A model generated the notes under the pieces. The model saw only the letters and a program-made list of their open reading frames with translations. It was not told the DNA's origin and ran no database searches. Both the position numbers and the translations under genes were made by a program. This document shows positions 34,375-42,122 of a stretch of DNA of 64,000 nt, one piece after another (the stretch's first letter is position 1; each line of letters begins with the position of its first letter). This DNA comes from an uncultured Lachnospiraceae bacterium (GTDB taxonomy: Bacteria > Bacillota > Clostridia > Lachnospirales > Lachnospiraceae): NCBI GenBank assembly GCA_910584965.1, contig CAJUDZ010000010.1, forward strand, positions 52,086-116,085, read 5' to 3'.

Positions 34375-34724
34375 GTTCTTGTGATCTTGCAGACGGTGTA
34401 GCCAAGCGTGTTCTCCGTATACAGCAGAATCGCCTGTATCGCCGCTTCCACCTGTGAAACCGTGCCCGTAACGATGAGCGAACCGGAAAACCTGTCCACG
34501 AATCCCAGATCCACACCGGAAGACTTCATCGCAATATCGGCAATGATAATCGCTGTTTCCGCGGGGCTGACCGTCAGCACGCCGATCGCGGATTTCGCAT
34601 ATTCCACGGCCGGATTCAGGCCCAGTTTTTCATAAAGAATGCTGTCCGGATTGGCGATGATATGCGCCAGCGTAATCTGTCTGCCCGGAACAAGTTCCTG
34701 TATGATTCTCTGTTTGTCTTCCAT
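34371..34724 (-). CDS. Circularly permuted BMC-H shell protein (PduU/EutS-like)
   Basis: 117 residues. The N-terminal RIIQELVPGRQITLAHIIANP is the beta-barrel strand and permuted start of EutS/PduU proteins. GVLTVSPAETAIIIADIAMKSSGVDLGFVDRF and SLIVTGTVSQVEAAIQAI form the BMC core. In related shells this hexamer closes its pore with a six-stranded barrel. It is the first gene of the BMC operon, 42 nt after the -10 box, with an AGGAAGGG-type ribosome site at a rather long distance. Confidence 0.93.
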   Translation of the reverse strand: MEDKQRIIQELVPGRQITLAHIIANPDSILYEKLGLNPAVEYAKSAIGVLTVSPAETAIIIADIAMKSSGVDLGFVDRFSGSLIVTGTVSQVEAAIQAILLYTENTLGYTVCKITRT

Positions 34725-34765
34725 AAAAATTGACCACGCCCTTCCTGCTTTTACCGATATATCAT

Positions 34766-34794
34766 ATTATACGGTATGTCCCCGTGAAAGTCAA
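34766..34794 (-). promoter_or_regulatory. Sigma-A promoter of the fucose BMC operon with possible operator
   Basis: Minus strand: TTGACT (34789-34794), 17 bp, TATAAT (34766-34771). An imperfect inverted repeat overlaps the -10 box (ACCGTATA...TATATCGGT, about 34753-34775) and may bind the DeoR or an AraC regulator. The remainder of the 310-bp gap up to the plus-strand PHP gene at 35035 shows only A/T-rich sequence and the PHP ribosome site. Confidence 0.8.
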
Positions 34795-35034
34795 TATAAA
34801 TTCAACACAAAACAACACTTTACCCTTCCGTTTTTGCCCGTTTTATGATTTGAAGCCGGAAAAAAATTCTGTTCTTTTCTGTTTTTGGTTGGTTTTTGTT
34901 GGTTTTGTGAGGATTTGCTCTGTGACCGCTCTGACTGCCCGCAGTTTCCTTTTGCAGAATCGCATCATTTGTGCCATAATGGATTTATCCCCGTTGATAC
35001 GGGCACAGATTTTCAGCTTCGGAAAGGAGTCTTC

Positions 35035-35763
35035 ATGCAGACAATTCCCATTTTGGCAGATATCCATACCCACTGTATCGCCAGCGGCCACGGCACACGG
35101 GACACCATAACGGAAATGGCGCGCGAAGCGGCGAAACGTTCTCTGCGGATACTCGGCATTTCCGATCATGCGCCGGCCGCTCCCGGTGCCGCCGACAACT
35201 CTTATTTCCGAAACCTTCTGCTTGCACCGCGTAAACGGTTCGGCATTTCTCTTTTATACGGCGCGGAACTGAATATTCTGAATGAAAAAGGCAGCGTAGA
35301 CTTGGATGACAATCTGATTCAGGCGCTGGATTACGCGTTCGTCAGCATACATCCGCCTACCTTCCGCGCAGGAACGGTGGAATCAAACACCAACGCCTAC
35401 ATTCATGCGATGGAACATCCCGGCGTACGCTTTCTGGGACATCCCGACGACGGACGTTTTCCGGTGGATTATGAACGGCTTCTTTCCGCCTCCAGAACAA
35501 ACCGCGTCTATCCCGAAATCAACAACGCCTCCCTGATGCCGGACGCCTACCGGACGGAAGGACGGCGCAATTCCATGCAGATTCTCACGCTTTGTAAAAA
35601 AATGCGGCTTCCGGTCCTTTTATCCAGCGACAGTCACGGAAAGGGACATATCGGGGATATGAAATATATTCTGCCTCTGCTTGCGGAATGTGATTTCCCG
35701 CGGGAGCTGATTATCAATCATGATGCGGATATGCTGTATCGGATTTTGAAGGCAGACGGCTGA
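35035..35763 (+). CDS. PHP domain phosphatase (YcdX-like)
   Basis: 242 residues from the ATG at 35035, with GGAAAGGAG just upstream; the frame upstream is not conserved. Metal-binding motifs of the PHP family are complete: DIHTHCIASGHGT, SDHAPAAPG, GAELNIL, SIHPP, GHPDDGRF and SSDSHGKGHIG. Such proteins are trinuclear-metal phosphoesterases. The physiological substrate is unknown (histidinol phosphatase is less likely without his genes nearby). Its 3' end overlaps the convergent AraC gene by 50 nt. Confidence 0.9.
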   Translation: MQTIPILADIHTHCIASGHGTRDTITEMAREAAKRSLRILGISDHAPAAPGAADNSYFRNLLLAPRKRFGISLLYGAELNILNEKGSVDLDDNLIQALDYAFVSIHPPTFRAGTVESNTNAYIHAMEHPGVRFLGHPDDGRFPVDYERLLSASRTNRVYPEINNASLMPDAYRTEGRRNSMQILTLCKKMRLPVLLSSDSHGKGHIGDMKYILPLLAECDFPRELIINHDADMLYRILKADG

Positions 35764-36673
35764 GGTGTGCCGGACGGCCGCCGGAAATATCCTTTTTACG
35801 GGCTTGCCGAAATTCCTTCGGCGTGACATTCAAATTTTTCTTAAATATCTTTCCAAAATAAGCGCTGCTGTGAAAACCGGTCATGAACGCGATATTTGTG
35901 ACCGGCTCGTCCGTTTCCGCCAGCAGCCGTTTTGCCTGTTCAATGCGGTAATGAATCAGATAGTCCATCGGCGTCTGATGGAAGGTATTCTTAAAAGACC
36001 GGATGCACTCTTTCGCACTGACTCCCACGCTGGCGGCAATATCCGCAATCGTGGTCTTTTCCTGATAATGTTGATGGATATAACTCAGAATATCTTTTGT
36101 CCTCTCATGATGTGAAGGCGTCTGAAACATTCTTTTCTGCCTCTGCGCCGTTATTTCCTGTGCGAGAACGCTCCATGCCTCGGATAACAGGTTCCTGATC
36201 TGAAATTCCTTATTTTCAGCCTGATACAGCCCGGTCAATGTATGCAGAATCTTCAAAAAGGCTTTCCCGCTCTCCGTATCTTCTTTCAGAATGATGACTT
36301 CAATCGACTGGTTTTTCAAAATCGGATTGAAATATTTCGTTTCAAAAATACTGCGGTAATGTCCCGTTAGCAAAATCGGGTGAAACAGGTGCGCATGTTC
36401 CACCGCAACGGAAGATTCGCGCGCCTTTCGTTTCGTATTCATAACATTTGTATTAATAAAATAAGCCTCGCCCTGATGAATGGTATAAACGCGGTTTACC
36501 GTCTCCACGATGAGCGCGCCCCGAAAGACATAGTTAAATTCCAGTTCCTCGTGCCAGTGCCACGGGACCGTATAATTGCTCAGGTCCCTTTCGTGCATGG
36601 TATACGGAAATTCGTAGGTGATTCCGTCGATCAGTTCCACCGCGTTTTCATCCTGTATAAAAGAAAGATTCAT
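35714..36673 (-). CDS. AraC family transcriptional regulator with cupin sensor domain
   Basis: 319 residues. The N-terminal half is a cupin-like sugar sensor (VPWHWHEELEFNYVFRG). The C-terminal half has two helix-turn-helices (TIADIAASVGVSAKECIRSFKN and EPVTNIAFMTGFHSSAYFGKIFKK). The last 30 residues are a polar tail read through the end of the convergent PHP gene. It is divergent from the iron alcohol dehydrogenase gene (210-bp shared region) and close to the BMC operon, so either may be its target. Confidence 0.92.
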   Translation of the reverse strand: MNLSFIQDENAVELIDGITYEFPYTMHERDLSNYTVPWHWHEELEFNYVFRGALIVETVNRVYTIHQGEAYFINTNVMNTKRKARESSVAVEHAHLFHPILLTGHYRSIFETKYFNPILKNQSIEVIILKEDTESGKAFLKILHTLTGLYQAENKEFQIRNLLSEAWSVLAQEITAQRQKRMFQTPSHHERTKDILSYIHQHYQEKTTIADIAASVGVSAKECIRSFKNTFHQTPMDYLIHYRIEQAKRLLAETDEPVTNIAFMTGFHSSAYFGKIFKKNLNVTPKEFRQARKKDISGGRPAHLSRLPSKSDTAYPHHD

Positions 36674-36883
36674 CTCCGTTTTCCTTTCCTCATATCCTCT
36701 GCAGCAGGGGAATGCGTATCCCTTTGACCGTCGGAGGAAAATATAAAAAATATTCCCGTTTCTGTCTTTATTTTTATACTATACGTCCAAAAACTGATAT
36801 TTTCAATACCACTTTTTATGATATGATCATCCTGTCACAGGAAACAGGCCCGGCAAACAGAGCGAGAAAACAGGAGCGGAAAA

Positions 36884-38068
36884 ATGGCAAACAATTTTAA
36901 CTTTTATTCACCAACCGAAGTGATTTTCGGAAAGGACACACACAGAGAAACCGGAAAATATATCAGAAAATACGGCGGAAGCAGAATACTGATTTTGTAC
37001 GGAAGCGAACGGGTTTTCACAACCGGCCTGATGGGGGAAATTACGGAATCCATCAAAAAGGAAGGGCTGACTTTTTCATTTTTAGGCGGCATCGTTCCCA
37101 ACCCGCATCTTTCCAAAGTTTATGAAGGGATCGGGCTTGGCAGGGAAATGCAGGCGGATTTTCTGCTGGCTGTCGGCGGCGGCTCCGTAATCGATACCGC
37201 AAAGGCCGTCGCATACGGTCTGGCGGAACCGGAAGAAGATGTCTGGACGCTTTTTGAACACACCCGCACCGCGAAGAAATGCCTCCCGACGGCTTCCGTT
37301 CTGACGATTGCGGCCGCCGGAAGCGAGACCAGCATGAGCGCCGTGATTACCAACGAGAAAACAAAGGAAAAACGCGCCTACGACGATGATCTTTCTCGTC
37401 CCAGATTCGCGGTTATGAACCCCGAACTGACGCTGTCTCTTTCCGATTATCAGACGGAAAGCGGATGCACGGATATTCTGATGCACACGATGGAACGCTA
37501 TTTTACGAACGGCGGAAACATGGAAATCACGGATTCGATTGCGGAAGGGCTGATGCGGACCGTCATCGCGAATGCCGTCATCCTGCACGGCAATCCGCAA
37601 AATTACGATGCCAGAGCCGAAATCATGTGGGCCGGTTCCCTGGCGCACAATAATCTGACCGGATGCGGAAACGACGGCGGCGATTTCGCCACACACATGC
37701 TGGAGCATGAAATCGGCGGCATGTTTGATGTGACGCACGGCGCAGGGCTGGCCGCCATATGGCCGAGCTATGCAAGATATGTATACCGGGATGCTTTACC
37801 CAGATTTGTGAAGTTTGCGGTAAATGTCATGCAGATTGAACGGGAACATACAGACGAAGAAACCGCCCTGAAAGGAATCGAGACGATGGAAAAATTTTAT
37901 CATGATATTAATATGCCGACAAATATGAGAGAACTCGGCGTCCAGCCGACGGATGAACAGATTCATGAAATGGCGGTCGGCGCCGCCAGAGCCTGCGGCG
38001 GCAGTAAAGGCTCCGCCAGAGTCCTGTATCAGGACGATATGGAAAAAATCTATTATATGGCCCGGTAA
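36884..38068 (+). CDS. Iron-containing alcohol dehydrogenase (BDH/YqhD-like)
   Basis: 394 residues. The NAD(P) motif is GGGSVIDTAKAVAYG. The metal ligands are the Asp and His of GCTDILMHTMERY and the His residues of THMLEHEIGGMFDVTHGAGLA. The sequence style (NFNFYSPTEVIFG, TIAAAGSETSMSAVI) is that of butanol dehydrogenase/YqhD enzymes, which reduce many aldehydes. In this setting it could reduce lactaldehyde to 1,2-propanediol or propanal to propanol. AGGAG is 7 nt before the ATG. A TATGAT box about 60 nt upstream with a poor -35 suggests an activated promoter. Confidence 0.92.
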   Translation: MANNFNFYSPTEVIFGKDTHRETGKYIRKYGGSRILILYGSERVFTTGLMGEITESIKKEGLTFSFLGGIVPNPHLSKVYEGIGLGREMQADFLLAVGGGSVIDTAKAVAYGLAEPEEDVWTLFEHTRTAKKCLPTASVLTIAAAGSETSMSAVITNEKTKEKRAYDDDLSRPRFAVMNPELTLSLSDYQTESGCTDILMHTMERYFTNGGNMEITDSIAEGLMRTVIANAVILHGNPQNYDARAEIMWAGSLAHNNLTGCGNDGGDFATHMLEHEIGGMFDVTHGAGLAAIWPSYARYVYRDALPRFVKFAVNVMQIEREHTDEETALKGIETMEKFYHDINMPTNMRELGVQPTDEQIHEMAVGAARACGGSKGSARVLYQDDMEKIYYMAR

Positions 38069-38101
38069 GCGGAACGCATTCGGTCAGGAGTATCTGCAGT
38101 T

Positions 38102-38137
38102 TACGATTATTATGCCCGATGGGCCGTAATAATCGTA
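38102..38137. terminator. Bidirectional terminator between the alcohol dehydrogenase and the Lys/Ala-rich gene
   Basis: TACGATTATTA (38102-38112) and TAATAATCGTA (38127-38137) enclose an inner GCCC/GGGC stem. It lies between two convergent genes, 33 nt after one stop and 35 nt after the other. Confidence 0.7.
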
Positions 38138-38172
38138 TAACTGCCGGCATTCACCGTAATGACACAGCCACA

Positions 38173-38610
38173 TTAAAAATAATAAACCGGCATTTCATCA
38201 CCAAGCCCGAAAATCTCATTTGAGCCGGGTTCCCGTTCCAGCATGCCGTTGCTTTTCTGATAAACGATTCTCTGTAAAACCTCTTCCGAAGGAGCCGCAA
38301 TCACTTCCGCCGCCGCAACCGCTTCTGCTTTTACATCCGTTTTTGCCGAAGAACCCTTCGCGGCCGATGCCGCTTTTTTAGCCGGCGCCTTGTTTTCCTC
38401 TTTTTCGAACTCCGATGTTTTTTTCGCTCCGGCCGGCTTTTCTTTCGGTGTTTTCGCTTCCGCCGTCTTCGTCCCCGCCGTTGTTTCTTCCGGCGTTTTC
38501 ATTTCCGCTGTCTTCGTCCCCGCCGCTGTTTCTTCCGGCGTTTTCATTTCCGTTGTCTTCGCCCCGGCCGCCTTCGCCGCCCTCTTCATACTTCCCTTAC
38601 CTACTGCCAT
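38173..38610 (-). CDS. Disordered Lys/Ala/Glu/Thr-rich protein, partner of the ParA-like ATPase
   Basis: 145 residues. Residues 1-60 hold three near-repeats of about 16 residues (KTPEETAAGTKTAEM, KTPEETTAGTKTAEA, KTPKEKPAGAKK). Residues 60-100 are Lys/Ala-rich. Only the last 40 residues look ordered, ending SNEIFGLGDEMPVYYF. AGGAGG lies 9 nt before the ATG, inside the parA gene, and the start overlaps the parA stop by 14 nt, so the two are translationally coupled. It belongs to no family I recognise. The layout matches the small disordered partners (ParB-like adaptors, McdB) of cargo-positioning ParA ATPases. Given the neighbouring BMC genes, microcompartment positioning is a reasonable inference. 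Confidence 0.8.
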   Translation of the reverse strand: MAVGKGSMKRAAKAAGAKTTEMKTPEETAAGTKTAEMKTPEETTAGTKTAEAKTPKEKPAGAKKTSEFEKEENKAPAKKAASAAKGSSAKTDVKAEAVAAAEVIAAPSEEVLQRIVYQKSNGMLEREPGSNEIFGLGDEMPVYYF

Positions 38611-39394
38611 ATCCGATGACCTCCTCTGTCAGTTTTTTAAATTCCGTTGCACTTCTCGTTGATTTTTTATAAACCGCTACCGGCTTTGACGCATCCTGCG
38701 CCCATTCGACCGCCGAATCCACATGGATAAACGTATCGAAGACATGGATTTCCTGATACTCTTCCAGAATTTCTTTTGCCTGCCTGTAATAGTTTTTCCG
38801 TTCATCGACTTTGGTAATCAGGACGCCCATGATTTGCGCATCCGTCACATCCTGAATGCGGTTCAGAAAATCAAACATATTAGCCAGTCCGAAAAATCCC
38901 CAGGGGGATGCTTCCACCGGCACGATCACATAATCGGAGGCACAGAGGATATTGATCACCCATGTGCCGAGAGTCGGCGGCGCGTCAATCAGAATATAAT
39001 CATATCTTTTTTCTTCCCTGACTGTCCGCAGACATTTTTTCAGGATAAACTCTCTCTGCATTCTGGTAAAAAGCTCATATTCTACCTGGCTCATCAATGT
39101 TGAAGACGGAATCAAATCCAGATTTTCATAGTCCGTGGAAATAATATAGTCTTTCAGATCCGCTCCGCTCCGGATGGCATCATAAAGGTTCCGCTCGCTT
39201 TCCGCCATATCGAGCACCCGGTCTTCGTCAAAAAAGGACAGGGACAGGTTGAGCTGCATGTCGCCGTCGATGAGCAGAACTTTCTTCCCGGCCGCCGCGA
39301 GCCCATAGCCCAGATTGGCACAGGAAGTCGATTTGCCGCTCCCGCCCTTATTATTGGTAAAACATATCGTCCTGGTTTTCCGGTTATTGTCCAT
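38597..39394 (-). CDS. ParA/MinD-family ATPase, possible McdA-like BMC positioning protein
   Basis: 265 residues from the ATG at 39394 (MDNNRKTRTICFTNNKGG), preferred because GGGGA lies 8 nt upstream; an ATG five codons earlier is also possible. The deviant Walker A motif KGGSGKST includes the signature Lys. Walker A' is LLIDGDMQLNLS and Walker B is YDYILIDAPPTLG. ParA family members form gradients on the nucleoid and distribute plasmids, chromosomes or protein cargo. No parB, parS-like repeats or plasmid genes are nearby. Instead it follows the rhamnulokinase gene by 124 nt and overlaps a disordered-protein gene. Confidence 0.9.
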   Translation of the reverse strand: MDNNRKTRTICFTNNKGGSGKSTSCANLGYGLAAAGKKVLLIDGDMQLNLSLSFFDEDRVLDMAESERNLYDAIRSGADLKDYIISTDYENLDLIPSSTLMSQVEYELFTRMQREFILKKCLRTVREEKRYDYILIDAPPTLGTWVINILCASDYVIVPVEASPWGFFGLANMFDFLNRIQDVTDAQIMGVLITKVDERKNYYRQAKEILEEYQEIHVFDTFIHVDSAVEWAQDASKPVAVYKKSTRSATEFKKLTEEVIGYGSR

Positions 39395-39518
39395 TGTCTG
39401 TTTCCCCATAGTCCGGGCGGGCGGCCGCTTTCCGCCGCCTGTCTTTCTCCGCCCGCCCCGCTGATGCCGAAATATTTGAAAGAATGCCATATCTCAGGCA
39501 TTCCTTCATCGATTTCAT

Positions 39519-40916
39519 TTATTCATATACTTTGATTTCGAAAGATTCCGCCACACATGCTCTCGCCTGTTTTAAATCTTCAAATTCCCCGCTCTGAATC
39601 ATCTGTGTCAGAATATTGCCGATTGCCGTCGCTTCGCCCGGACCGGCATAAACCGGCACGCCCGTATATTTGGCGGTGAGTTCATTCAGATAAACGGCAT
39701 TGGAGCCGCCGCCGATAATATGGATTCTGTCATATTGAACGCCGACTAATTTTTCGATCTCCTGCAGTTTCTCCGCATAACATTTGGCAAGGCTGTTATA
39801 TACAACGGATGCGAGCTCCGGCAGCGTTTCCGGAACCGCCTGATTGGTTTCCCTGCAATAATCCTGAATTTCTTTTACCATATCGTCCGGAGATAAAAAC
39901 CGCTCGTCCTGGCAGTCTACCACCGAAGCGATGCTCTCTTTGGAAGCCTGATCGCACAATTCGCCGTAGGACATCTCCGGCGCCAGTTTTCCGCGTACCG
40001 ACTGTATCATCCACAGCCCCATAATATTCGCAAGATAAGTGATTTTTCCCTGATAGCCGCCCTCGTTCGTAAAATTGGCCTCTTTGCTCTTCATGGAACA
40101 ATCCGCATCATCACGCTCCACGCCCATCAAAGACCATGTCCCGGAGCTGATATAACATACATTTTCGTCATTGGACGGAACCGCCATAACCGCAGACGCC
40201 GTATCATGTGTCGGCGGAAGCACAACCCGGCAGTCATATCCGACCATATTTTTGACTTCTTCAGTCAATGCTCCGACTACCGCACCCGGCATATACATCT
40301 TCTGAAAAATCTCTTTTTTAAACCCGAGCATCTCGATCAGCTCATAATCCCAATCCTTTGTTGCGGGATTGATCAGCTGTCCCGTCGTTGCCTCCGAATA
40401 TTCCTGTACTTTATTCCCGCAGAGTCTGTAATGGAAATAGTCGGGAATCATCAGCATGGCTTCCGCCCGTTCCATATATTCGGGGTGCTGTTTTTTAACC
40501 GCCATCAGCTGATAAATGGTATTAAAAATCGCCTTCTGAATCCCTGTTCTCGCATACAGATCGTCTTCTTTGATGATCTTATAAACTTCCTCGTCCATAC
40601 CGTCCGTGCGGTGGTCTCTGTACCCGACCGCCTGTCCGACGAGTTTGTCGTCTTTATCCAAAAGTACAAAATCCACGCCCCATGTATCAATGCCGACACT
40701 TTCCGGAATCTTTCCGATTTCGCGGCACTTCTTCATGCCTTCGATAATCTCGTGGAACAGTCTGTCTACATCCCAGCAAAGCGTTCCATCTATATCATCC
40801 ATGCCATTCCAGAAGCGGTGCACTTCCTCCAGCGCTATTTTTCCGTTTTCCAGGCTTCCCAGTATATGCCTTCCACTGGATGCCCCAATATCAATCGCAA
40901 GAAAATACTTACCCAT
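39519..40916 (-). CDS. rhaB: Rhamnulokinase-family sugar kinase, probably also the L-fuculokinase
   Basis: 465 residues from the ATG at 40916 (MGKYFLAIDIGASSGRHIL), which has AGGAG 7 nt upstream; two earlier ATGs are too close to or before that site. FGGY motifs include DIGASSGR (phosphate 1), SVGIDTWGVDF, THDTASAVMAVP (adenosine/phosphate region) and IHIIGGGSNAVYLN. RhaB enzymes phosphorylate L-rhamnulose. No rhamnose isomerase is in the window but fucose isomerase, fucose mutarotase and fuculose-type aldolase are, so it may act on L-fuculose too (inference). Confidence 0.9.
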   Translation of the reverse strand: MGKYFLAIDIGASSGRHILGSLENGKIALEEVHRFWNGMDDIDGTLCWDVDRLFHEIIEGMKKCREIGKIPESVGIDTWGVDFVLLDKDDKLVGQAVGYRDHRTDGMDEEVYKIIKEDDLYARTGIQKAIFNTIYQLMAVKKQHPEYMERAEAMLMIPDYFHYRLCGNKVQEYSEATTGQLINPATKDWDYELIEMLGFKKEIFQKMYMPGAVVGALTEEVKNMVGYDCRVVLPPTHDTASAVMAVPSNDENVCYISSGTWSLMGVERDDADCSMKSKEANFTNEGGYQGKITYLANIMGLWMIQSVRGKLAPEMSYGELCDQASKESIASVVDCQDERFLSPDDMVKEIQDYCRETNQAVPETLPELASVVYNSLAKCYAEKLQEIEKLVGVQYDRIHIIGGGSNAVYLNELTAKYTGVPVYAGPGEATAIGNILTQMIQSGEFEDLKQARACVAESFEIKVYE

Positions 40917-40943
40917 CGCCATGCTCCTTTCTCCATCTGCCAA

Positions 40944-41381
40944 TCAGAAAATACCAAATATTTTTTCACGAAAAGCGCCATAAATCCTGTCATAATCAGC
41001 ATATTGAATTTTGCTGTCCTTAAATTTCGCTTCCCATGCGTCCCGGATGCTTCCGGCCGTCAGATCATTTACTTCGCTCTCTTCCAGCAGAATCGCCGGA
41101 AAAACATAGTAGATCATAAAAAAATTCATATCAATCTGTGTACGTGATCTGATTTTCCCTCTGACGGAAAATGTCTCCTTCACCGCATCGGTAAAGATAT
41201 CCGCCACTTCCTTTGCCGCCGCCTCTTTATCTCCGCTCTGCTCCACATACTGAATCATCTCCCGGAAAAAATGACCGTTCCGCTCCCGAAACGCTTTCAT
41301 ATTGCTCTCGTAAGATGCTTTTTTCAGTTTCTTCATCATGTCGAGCATTCCGTCAAACATGCTGCCCACATTTTCCAACAT
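40944..41381 (-). CDS. Hypothetical protein in the kinase operon
   Basis: 145 residues with GGAGG 7 nt before the ATG, so it is a real gene. It looks all-helical and soluble, with charged heptad-like stretches (MKKLKKASYESNMKAFRERNGHFFREMI and EAAAKEVADIFTDAVKE, each shown in part) and a short hydrophobic segment FFMIYYVFPAIL near residue 90. No family recognised. It lies 27 nt upstream of the rhamnulokinase gene and just after a hairpin, so it may start the kinase-parA transcript. Confidence 0.75.
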   Translation of the reverse strand: MLENVGSMFDGMLDMMKKLKKASYESNMKAFRERNGHFFREMIQYVEQSGDKEAAAKEVADIFTDAVKETFSVRGKIRSRTQIDMNFFMIYYVFPAILLEESEVNDLTAGSIRDAWEAKFKDSKIQYADYDRIYGAFREKIFGIF

Positions 41382-41441
41382 ATGCTAACCTCCATCCGCC
41401 CAAGCGGAGTCGTCCCGATCGGAACCCAGACAAATCCATAC

Positions 41442-41468
41442 AGAAAATGCCCGTCAGGGGCATTCTCC
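41442..41468 (-). terminator. Probable terminator after the fucose mutarotase gene
   Basis: AGAAAATGCCC (41442-41452) and GGGGCATTCTC (41457-41467) form a stem with a 4-nt loop. On the minus strand the stem ends in TTTTC. It lies about 35 nt past the fucU stop and separates fucU from the next minus-strand gene. Confidence 0.65.
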
Positions 41469-41501
41469 ATACACTATTTTATCATCAATAAACGTTATCG
41501 G

Positions 41502-41942
41502 TCAATCCGTTACCACACCTTTTTGCAGCATAACGTTAGCATAGAGCGCAGACTCTCCGGTAGCGATGATCGCATATGCGTCTCTGGTTTCATCGTAAAA
41601 TTTGAAACGTTCGATCGTACCTACCGCCGCATCGCCGCGTTTGTCATATTTTCTGACGATCTCTTTATAAGTCTCCCAGATGGGCGTCTCCACGTTATCG
41701 CCCGGCATAACCTCCATCAGGTTCATCGGATGTTCCACATAAGTATCCAGCGGAAATACCTGCAGAATCGCTTCCAGCAGTTCCGGAACCCCATGTCCGT
41801 CGCAGCGGACTACAATCGCATTTTTTCCCATGGACTCCGCCGGAAAATTACCGTCGGAAATGACCAGTCTGTCGCTGTGTCCCATTTCTGCCAGAACCTT
41901 CAGCAACTCCGGCGAGAGAATTTTCGGTATACCTTTTAACAT
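41502..41942 (-). CDS. fucU: L-fucose mutarotase (RbsD/FucU family)
   Basis: 146 residues from the ATG at 41942 (MLKGIPKILSPELLKVLAEMGH), with AAAAGGAGG upstream. The family motifs include MGHSDRLVISDGNFPA (His22 region) and the C-terminal ATGESALYANVMLQKGV, where the Tyr is catalytic. It interconverts alpha and beta anomers of L-fucose so that the isomerase receives its preferred form. A 14-bp palindrome CGTATTGTAATACG lies just upstream of the ribosome site. A strong terminator separates it from the transporter operon, so it is expressed by read-through or its own promoter. Confidence 0.93.
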   Translation of the reverse strand: MLKGIPKILSPELLKVLAEMGHSDRLVISDGNFPAESMGKNAIVVRCDGHGVPELLEAILQVFPLDTYVEHPMNLMEVMPGDNVETPIWETYKEIVRKYDKRGDAAVGTIERFKFYDETRDAYAIIATGESALYANVMLQKGVVTD

Positions 41943-41992
41943 GTTATAATCCTCCTTTTCGTATTGTAATACGACAAACTCTTTATTCAGGA

Positions 41993-42027
41993 AAAGGGAA
42001 CAGGGCTTCAATATCCCTGTTCCCTTT
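41993..42027 (-). terminator. Terminator of the sugar ABC transporter operon
   Basis: AAAGGGAACAGGG (41993-42005) and CCCTGTTCCCTTT (42015-42027) form a perfect 13-bp stem. On the minus strand it is followed by TTCCTGAAT. It lies about 95 nt past the binding-protein stop. Confidence 0.8.
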
Positions 42028-42122
42028 CTGTAACTGCCATCTTTGTTTTCAGCTTTGATTGTTCTCTCAGCTTATCTTCGATTCAACGCTGTATGGAGAA
42101 TGCCGCTTTGGCTGTTCTCACA

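Noticed and set aside
34766..34794. Cobalamin riboswitch before the BMC operon
   Set aside because: The leader between promoter and first ATG is only about 40 nt, and the dehydratase is of the glycyl radical type, so none is expected.
38597..39394. Plasmid or chromosome partition locus
   Set aside because: No parB homologue, replication gene or parS-like repeats are nearby; the partner is a disordered protein and the context is metabolic.
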